Shown here piece after piece: positions 50,829 through 55,805 of a stretch of DNA of 55,805 bases. This stretch comes from an uncultured Hyphomonadaceae bacterium (lineage in GTDB: Bacteria; Pseudomonadota; Alphaproteobacteria; Caulobacterales; Hyphomonadaceae), in NCBI GenBank assembly GCA_938084575.1, contig CALKFG010000010.1, forward strand, positions 1-55,805, in the 5' to 3' direction. The position numbers and the translations under genes are program-made. The notes under the pieces are model-generated. The model was given only the letters and a program-made list of their open reading frames with translations. It was not told where the DNA came from and made no database searches. Position 1 is the first letter of the stretch. The number at the start of each line of letters is the position of its first letter.

Positions 50829-51755
50829 ATGGCATTTACTTCATCCCTGTCCCTTTCCGGTCCCCTGAGAACGCCAAGGCAAATGCTGGCCGAACAGGAA
50901 TATGATGGACACGTGTCCATTCATGATGACGACATGGCCGAAAAGCTCGGATTCAGGGCCGGGCCGATTGAAGGTCCAACCCATTTCAGTCTGTTTCCGC
51001 CTCTCCTGCATCATATTTTTGGCCCCGAATTTTTCGAACGCGGCTGCATTTCCGCGCATTATCAGAACATGGTCGTTGAAGGAGAACAGGTTCGCGCGTT
51101 TGCACAACACCCGGCTGAGGGACAGAACACCACCCGGGTCTGGGCAGAGAAGGCCGACGGCACACCGGTTCTTGAGGCCAGTGCAAGCCTGGGCCCCGAT
51201 CATGGACAGACTCTGCTGGAAGCGCGGCTGGCGAAGCTCCGCCCGCCCGGGCCCCTGGTTATTCTTGAGGACCTGCATGTCGGCATGACCGGCGCGGCAG
51301 AAGAGCGGGTCCGGATGGACCCTGACCAGAATATGGGCAAGCTCTACCCCTTTTCCCTCAACCAGAAGCTGGCAAAGATCACGGAAAACAGTGCGTGGTA
51401 TTCGGATCCTGCCGCGTCGCCCTGGGGGCGCCCGATTATCCCGTGGGAAATGATCAGTGTCCTTGCTGAATATAGCAGTCACCAGGCCAGATTCCCGGTT
51501 AAGGGCCCGGCCGTTGGTCTGTTTGCGGATCAGGAAATCCGGCTGTTGGACGGACCGCTTTTCGTTGGAGAGGATTACATTATCCGTCGTGAAATCGCGG
51601 CCCTGTCAGAAAGCCGGCGAACCGAGTCCTATTGGGTCCGAACCAAGATTTATGACCGTACGGGCGCAAAGCAGGTCGCCGAGATGCTGCTGAATCATGC
51701 GTCGCTGAAGCAGTCTTATGACGGCTACGAGGCGCGCCTGGCCGAATTGAGCTAA
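50829..51755 (+). CDS. MaoC-like/hot-dog-fold protein, 308 aa
   Basis: Repeated hot-dog traits appear twice: DMAEKLGFRAGPIEGPTHFS, and a C-terminal half with GRPIIPWEMISVLAEYSS and GEDYIIRREI. This suggests a two-domain MaoC-type hydratase or a related acyl-thioester-binding protein. The GPIEGPTHFS segment resembles the active-site helix region of MaoC enzymes. Substrate unknown; similar proteins are annotated as hypothetical. It is divergent from the kinase and followed by an SDR after about 100 bases, and a dehydratase plus dehydrogenase pairing would suit acyl or hydroxy-acid metabolism. Confidence 0.65.
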   Translation: MAFTSSLSLSGPLRTPRQMLAEQEYDGHVSIHDDDMAEKLGFRAGPIEGPTHFSLFPPLLHHIFGPEFFERGCISAHYQNMVVEGEQVRAFAQHPAEGQNTTRVWAEKADGTPVLEASASLGPDHGQTLLEARLAKLRPPGPLVILEDLHVGMTGAAEERVRMDPDQNMGKLYPFSLNQKLAKITENSAWYSDPAASPWGRPIIPWEMISVLAEYSSHQARFPVKGPAVGLFADQEIRLLDGPLFVGEDYIIRREIAALSESRRTESYWVRTKIYDRTGAKQVAEMLLNHASLKQSYDGYEARLAELS

Positions 51756-51854
51756 ATGCCGCCCCTTTGGGGTTCGCCGTGATGGACCGGGCAATCCCGC
51801 CGGGCCGGGGTTTAAGGCCGGGGCCAGAGGACAGGGTACCGACAGGAGCAGATA

Positions 51855-52679
51855 ATGAAAACGTATCAAAACAAGGTGGTTGTGATTACCGGTGGGGCAA
51901 CGGGCATTGGGTTTGGCCTGGCCGGTGTTTTCGGAGCCGAAGGCGCGAAAATCCTGATCGCTGAGCCGCGGCTCAATCGCCTGCAAGCGGCGTGTGCCGA
52001 TCTCGGCGCGCGGGGTATCGACGCGACGCCCTTCCAGTGCGACGTCACGGATATGGATCAGGTGGAAGCCCTGGCGGATTTCGCTGACGAGCAGTTCGGG
52101 CGGGTTGATGTCCTGATCAACAATGCCGGAATTAAGGCGCCGCGAAGGACGGTGGCTGATCTGCCCCTTTTGGACCTGCACCGGGTTTTTGACGTCAATT
52201 TCTTTGGCGTCTGGCACGGTTGTGCGGCCTTTGGGCGGCGCATGGTCGAAGCTGGACGGCCTGCAGCCATCTATAATGTCGGGTCTGAAAACTCATTTTT
52301 TCGGGCGGTCCCGAAGGCTGCGGCCTATGTCGCCTCCAAGCACGCCGTCCTTGGCCTGACGGAGTCCCTGCGGGATGAGATGCCGGACTTTATCGATGTC
52401 GGCATCATCATCCCCGGTTTTGTTCAATCAGAAATGCACACACCGGATGTCGGGAAGTTGGGGATGCCGGCCGAGCTGTTTGCTCAAAAGGTTCTGGAGC
52501 AAATTCGGGTGGGTGCGTATTTCGTTGTTTCACATGCCTATAATATTGAGCGCATCAAGAGTCGCTATCAGGCCGTGGCCGAGGCCTTTGAGACATTTGC
52601 CCCGCGTTATGAGGGGGATGATGCATATGACACGGAGACGCTGATTGCCCGGCTCCGTGCCGAGTCGGCGAAACAGTGA
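51855..52679 (+). CDS. SDR-family oxidoreductase, 274 aa
   Basis: This is a classical SDR with the cofactor site TGGATGIGFG at 12-21, NNAG near 89, and the catalytic residues in YNVGSENS (Ser) and AAYVASKHA (Tyr, Lys). A CAGGAG site precedes the ATG at 51855. The C-terminal third (YNIERIKSRYQAV) differs from fatty-acid reductases. It follows the hot-dog protein gene and may work with it. It is the last intact gene before the relic region. Confidence 0.9.
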   Translation: MKTYQNKVVVITGGATGIGFGLAGVFGAEGAKILIAEPRLNRLQAACADLGARGIDATPFQCDVTDMDQVEALADFADEQFGRVDVLINNAGIKAPRRTVADLPLLDLHRVFDVNFFGVWHGCAAFGRRMVEAGRPAAIYNVGSENSFFRAVPKAAAYVASKHAVLGLTESLRDEMPDFIDVGIIIPGFVQSEMHTPDVGKLGMPAELFAQKVLEQIRVGAYFVVSHAYNIERIKSRYQAVAEAFETFAPRYEGDDAYDTETLIARLRAESAKQ

Positions 52680-52811
52680 CCAGGCTGCGCGCGCATGGGG
52701 CGGTCAGATGAAGCTTGCATGTCGGAACAGAAGGTTTCCCGCCCGATGCCAGGTCTGAATGTGGTCCGAAAGGTGCCCGCCCCGCTAGGCTGGTTCACCG
52801 GCTTTATTCTT
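52680..52811. other. Intergenic stretch after the SDR gene
   Basis: These 132 bases carry no recognisable gene, RNA or clear terminator. The stretch probably includes the outer, unrecognisable end of the decayed IS element described next. Confidence 0.4.
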
Positions 52812-52970
52812 CCTGCGGTGTCCCCGTAGCGGCGATAATGCGGCTACATCCCCCCGCTAAGGCCGTATGATTGCGTCTGTCACAGCAGGCGCGTCGCCGC
52901 GATATGTCCTTGGCTTGCGCCGGCTTGGGCGATGTGGACCGATCTCGCGGCAAGCCCGCCGCAGTCTGGC
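52812..52970 (-). pseudogene. IS3-family transposase OrfB relic
   Basis: On the minus strand one frame reads RLRRACREIGPHRPSRRKPRT and continues to TDAIIRP and a stop at 52857. This follows the order of the OrfB N-terminus of IS3-family elements (typical RRACRxLGQHRSTQRK and ADIIALA). After a stop and a frame change, HYRRYG and GHRR at 52812-52841 match the following YGRYGYRR motif. The catalytic DDE part is missing. The element is therefore inactive and decayed. The match is by eye against remembered OrfB sequences. Confidence 0.6.
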
Positions 52971-52972
52971 CG

Positions 52973-53161
52973 TCACCCCCCCATCTTTTTCATCCGCTCG
53001 GCCTGACCAATCTGCAGACTGCCATACTCCTTGCGCCAGCGATCGCAGGTTGGTGCTGTCGCACCGATAGACCGGGCAGCTTGCGCCGCTGTCTTGCCGC
53101 AAGCGAGGCAACCCTCAACTTTCTGCAATCCGGCAATACCCCCAGGCCTCAGCCTCCTGCC
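52973..53161 (-). pseudogene. IS3-family transposase OrfA relic
   Basis: The minus-strand frame reads GKTAAQAARSIGATAPTCDR, then WRKEYGSLQIGQAERMKK and a stop at 52973. It lines up with the OrfA helix-turn-helix of IS3-family members (GKTVAEACRxIGVTEQTYYR, WRKEYGGLKVDQARRLKE). Upstream residues RRLRPGG and AGLQKVEG fit the preceding RFxPEEIIAKLRxVE with one codon lost. The leucine-zipper part that should follow is deleted, and OrfB residues begin almost at once in another frame. There is no intact start. Confidence 0.7.
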
Positions 53162-53486
53162 TATAGTTCAGCTCCGTATCTGGCGCTGGTACGGACCTAA
53201 ATAATGGACCACCTTCACGGGAGCAGCCCAAAATAAGTTCTCGCATTGCAGGGGCGGGCGTATCCAACCCGGACCCAGCAGAAGCGCGCGGTCCCGCCCG
53301 ACTGACTTATAAAAAGTTCGGTGGACTTAGGAAGGGTCGGATGATCGCTGCCTGATCCCGATACACGGTCCAAATTTGACGCGTATACTCCTTGGGATGT
53401 GAGCGCATCAGATCACACCACATCGGATGATCGCCCGGTTTCTGGGGGCTCCAGGTGGCGGTTTTTAATGGAAAGGGCAGATCAAT
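53162..53486. other. Intergenic stretch without a recognised gene
   Basis: About 325 bases hold no gene I can name. A minus-strand frame downstream of the tRNA stays open to a TAA at 53307 (ending RPFLSPPNFL) and could encode about 38 residues from an internal ATG. It has no convincing ribosome-binding site. No terminal inverted repeat or target duplication of the neighbouring IS relic was found by eye. Confidence 0.4.
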
Positions 53487-53505
53487 ATGGTCCGTATCGG
53501 ACCAT
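53487..53505 (-). terminator. Hairpin downstream of tRNA-Leu
   Basis: A perfect 8-bp inverted repeat ATGGTCCG/CGGACCAT with a 3-base loop begins 4 bases past the CCA end of the tRNA on the minus strand. There is no strong T-run (ATTGATCTGCCCTTT follows). It is a plausible processing or termination structure for the tRNA transcript. Confidence 0.4.
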
Positions 53506-53509
53506 CCGG

Positions 53510-53596
<87 letters not shown>

Positions 53597-53774
53597 GCAA
53601 TCACATCGTGTGGGCGGAGTATGCTTGCTGAGCGGGGGTGTCAACGAGATTCGCTCAGGTTTTTTACAAAAACCTGCCAGCCACCCATTATGACCCGCGA
53701 CCCCTTGCGCCTTGCTCGCGACTAGGGCTGCGGATATGTCCAACATGAATGACCAGAGCGAGAGTGTTATCATC

Positions 53775-54764
53775 ATGTCCAAGCTTGTGACAATCTTCGG
53801 CGGGTCCGGCTTTGTCGGGCGCTACATCGCACAGCGTCTTGCCAAGGAGGGTTGGCGCGTGCGCGTTGCGGTCCGTCGTCCGAACGAGGCAATGTTTGTA
53901 AAGCCGTATGGTGCTGTTGGGCAGGTGGAGCCGATCCTAGCGAACGTGCGGGATGACGCCTCGGTGGCAGCGGCGGTTCAGGGCGCTGACGCGGTGGTAA
54001 ACTGCGTTGGGATCCTCAGTGAAACTGGCAAGAACAAGTTTGATGCCGTTCAGCATGAAGGTGCGGCGCGCGTGGCGCGGTGCGCGGCTGAGGCGGGCGC
54101 CACTACGTTTGTGCAAATCTCCGCGATTGGTGCAAATGAACGCTCCAAAAGCGGTTATGCCGAGAGTAAGGGCAGGGGTGAGGCGGGCGTTCTGGCTCAT
54201 TTTCCCAGCGCCGTAATCCTGCGACCTTCGATCATTTTCGGGACCGAGGATCAGTTCTTTAACCGTTTCGCGACGATGGCGCGGTTTCTGCCGATCCTGC
54301 CGGTTGTGGGTCCGCAGTCGAAATTCCAGCCTGTCTATGTGGATGATGTTGCTGCCGCGGCCGTTAAGGGTGTGACGGGTGCGGCCAAGCCCGGCATCTA
54401 TGAATTAGGCGGCCCCGATGTGGAGACGTTCAAACAGCTGATGCAGCGAATGCTCAAGGTCGTGCGCCGTCGGGCTTTGATCTTGACCGTCCCGTTCTTT
54501 GCGGCGCGCATCATGGCGGCCGTTCTCGACTTTATGCAAACTGTTTCACTTGGACTGTTCACCAATTCGCAGATTACGCGCGATCAGGTAAAGCAGCTGG
54601 CAAATGACAACGTTGTCTCATCCGATGTAATGTCATTTGCTGATTTGGAGATTGAGCCGACGGACATGGATGCCGTGCTTGAAACCTATCTTTGGCAGTT
54701 CCGGCCCAACGGCCAATATGCGGAAATTATGGATAGTGCCAAGCAGCTGCGCGGCGACGACTAG
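53775..54764 (+). CDS. Complex I NDUFA9-subunit-family NAD(P)-binding protein, 329 aa
   Basis: This is an extended-SDR (atypical) protein related to the NDUFA9 accessory subunit of respiratory complex I. The NAD(P) motif IFGGSGFVGRYIAQRLA begins at residue 7. VNCVGIL, VQISAIGAN, ILRPSIIFGTEDQFFNRFA and QPVYVDDVAAA are family hallmarks. ATG 53775 starts just before the cofactor motif; the frame extends upstream to 53712 without support. From memory the sequence is closest to Rhodobacteraceae members (VRRPNEAxFVKPYGxVGQVEP). It is convergent with uppP with a 4-base overlap. Confidence 0.9.
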   Translation: MSKLVTIFGGSGFVGRYIAQRLAKEGWRVRVAVRRPNEAMFVKPYGAVGQVEPILANVRDDASVAAAVQGADAVVNCVGILSETGKNKFDAVQHEGAARVARCAAEAGATTFVQISAIGANERSKSGYAESKGRGEAGVLAHFPSAVILRPSIIFGTEDQFFNRFATMARFLPILPVVGPQSKFQPVYVDDVAAAAVKGVTGAAKPGIYELGGPDVETFKQLMQRMLKVVRRRALILTVPFFAARIMAAVLDFMQTVSLGLFTNSQITRDQVKQLANDNVVSSDVMSFADLEIEPTDMDAVLETYLWQFRPNGQYAEIMDSAKQLRGDD

Positions 54765-55561
54765 GTATAGGCGATCGCTAACAGGATGATGCCCAGCAGT
54801 ACGCGGTAGACCACGTAGGGCGTAAAGCTGACGGATCGCAATAGTCGCATCATCAGGCTCAGCGCCAATAGTGCGGACAAAAATGCAAAGACGGCGGCAA
54901 TGGCGCCGTCTTTTGCCGTTTGGAGGTCCGCGTCCGCCGCGACCTCAAGCCCAACAAGCGTGCCGGAGGCGATAATCGTCGGGATCGACATCAACATAGC
55001 AATCCGTGCGGCGCCTTCACGGTCGTACCCCAATAACCGAGCGCCCGTGATGCAGGCGCCGGACCGAGATGTGCCTGGGATGAGCGCGATGGCTTGCCAC
55101 AAACCCAATGTCCATGCGTGTTTGATCGTCCAGCTGCCAGCGGGCCGCGTTGATGGGCCCTTCTGATCCGCCCAGTACAGCACGATCCCAAAGACCAACA
55201 TGGTCCAACCAATTACCGCCATCGACCGCATCGCGTCGTCTAGCCCGCTCAACTTGAGGGCTAGCCCTGCGAGGATTACCGGGATCGTCGCAATGATCAG
55301 GCACATCGCCAAATTGGCCTCGGCGGTTTTTTCGGCTCTTGCGAGGTGGGTCACGCCCAAAGCGGCACGTTTCACATCCGACATGAAATAGGTAACGACC
55401 GCAGCCAAGGTGCCGACATGAACGGCGACGTCGATGGCCTGACCTTGATCCTTTAAGCCTGTTAGCTGTGGCAGCAGCACCAAATGCCCGCTGGAGGAAA
55501 CCGGCAAAAATTCGGTGATTCCCTGAATTATTGAGATCAAGAGGAGGTGAAATAGAGGCAT
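54761..55561 (-). CDS. uppP: Undecaprenyl-diphosphatase UppP (BacA), 266 aa
   Basis: This integral membrane enzyme dephosphorylates undecaprenyl diphosphate for lipid carrier recycling in wall synthesis, and overproduction gives bacitracin resistance. The two active-site motifs are present: GITEFLPVSSSGHLVL near residue 14 and PGTSRSGACITGARLLG near 160. It has about eight hydrophobic segments. The C-terminal MMRLLRSVSFTPYVVYR is the form I associate with Rhodobacteraceae. It is divergent from gltD across 152 bases. Confidence 0.95.
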   Translation of the reverse strand: MPLFHLLLISIIQGITEFLPVSSSGHLVLLPQLTGLKDQGQAIDVAVHVGTLAAVVTYFMSDVKRAALGVTHLARAEKTAEANLAMCLIIATIPVILAGLALKLSGLDDAMRSMAVIGWTMLVFGIVLYWADQKGPSTRPAGSWTIKHAWTLGLWQAIALIPGTSRSGACITGARLLGYDREGAARIAMLMSIPTIIASGTLVGLEVAADADLQTAKDGAIAAVFAFLSALLALSLMMRLLRSVSFTPYVVYRVLLGIILLAIAYT

Positions 55562-55713
55562 AGGTCAGTATTGCTTACTTAAAAATCAAGAATGTGAGAC
55601 ATTTTTCAGTGCGCTCAGGTGGAATACTTATAAATAGGTCACTAGTTATGACTTTTCTTTGATCGACGGCTCGCATATAGCGATGCTTCAGGCAGATGTG
55701 AGGAGGCTCCCCC

Positions 55714-55805
55714 ATGGCGACCCAGAAGATGTTGAAGTTTGTGACGCTGGATCGGGCGACTCCGGAGAAACGGGGGGCCGAGGCCCGCAAAGAAGACTTC
55801 GGTGA
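55714..55805 (+). CDS. gltD: Glutamate synthase small subunit, N-terminal fragment (runs off window)
   Basis: Thirty codons are visible after ATG 55714, with GAGGAGG at 55700-55706. They read MATQKMLKFVTLDRATPEKR and continue to KEDFG. This matches the N-terminus of the NADPH-GOGAT beta subunit (GltD) of alphaproteobacteria, before the first iron-sulfur cysteines. That subunit delivers electrons from NADPH to GltB for glutamate synthesis. The assignment relies on this short stretch and on the uppP-gltD order I recall from Rhodobacteraceae. No catalytic part is visible. Confidence 0.75.
   Translation, partial: MATQKMLKFVTLDRATPEKRGAEARKEDFG

Overview
The window is gene-dense, GC-rich alphaproteobacterial chromosomal DNA. 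It holds about 50 protein genes and one tRNA. Most of it (1 to about 52,700) resembles Caulobacterales, Hyphomonadaceae or Parvularculaceae: an F1-only atpHAGDC operon next to priA, a GapR/DUF2312 protein, MmcB, a tsaE-amgK-murU-addB-addA-trxA run, and an AccD lacking most zinc-finger cysteines. The last 2.3 kb (tRNA-Leu, NDUFA9-like protein, UppP, GltD start) reads instead like Rhodobacteraceae and lies beside a decayed IS3-family element. That edge is either a real acquisition boundary or an assembly join. Taxonomic statements rest on remembered family sequences, not on a search.

Layout. 1-6413 is a surface locus: the tail of one secreted protein, its complete tandem paralogue, and a 1684-residue outer-membrane protein with a putative beta-barrel. 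6457-11817 is a biosynthetic operon, trpF-trpB-cutA-trpA-accD-folC (tryptophan, malonyl-CoA, folate). 11814-23007 on the minus strand holds an SDR, thioredoxin, AddA/AddB break repair, the MurU/AmgK cell-wall sugar salvage pair, TsaE and a PLP enzyme. 23171-25631 on the plus strand holds a ferredoxin reductase, a 2Fe-2S ferredoxin and a thioesterase. 25628-33134 on the minus strand holds atpC, atpD, atpG, atpA, atpH and priA. 33218-43923 is mixed: M13 peptidase, NDH-2, XerC, SDR, GapR, MsrB, MmcB, Bax-inhibitor-1 protein, Tas-type aldo/keto reductase, ThpR. 43914-52679 holds a divergent PEP carboxylase homologue, a sodium/solute symporter, a LytS/LytTR two-component pair, a hot-dog-fold protein and another SDR. 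52680-53509 contains no intact gene.

The strongest unusual signal is in the ATP synthase operon. The frame of atpD is open for 101 codons upstream of its normal, well-marked start. It begins at a second ATG with its own ribosome-binding site just after atpG, and it encodes a small domain with two CxxC pairs that looks like a zinc ribbon. Translation from that ATG must yield a beta subunit with a metal-binding N-terminal extension. Other notable points are a PEP carboxylase homologue that keeps its metal ligands but has lost other catalytic residues and its C-terminal motif, a PriA that has lost one of its two zinc sites, an MsrB with Tat and lipoprotein signals, and cutA inserted between trpB and trpA.
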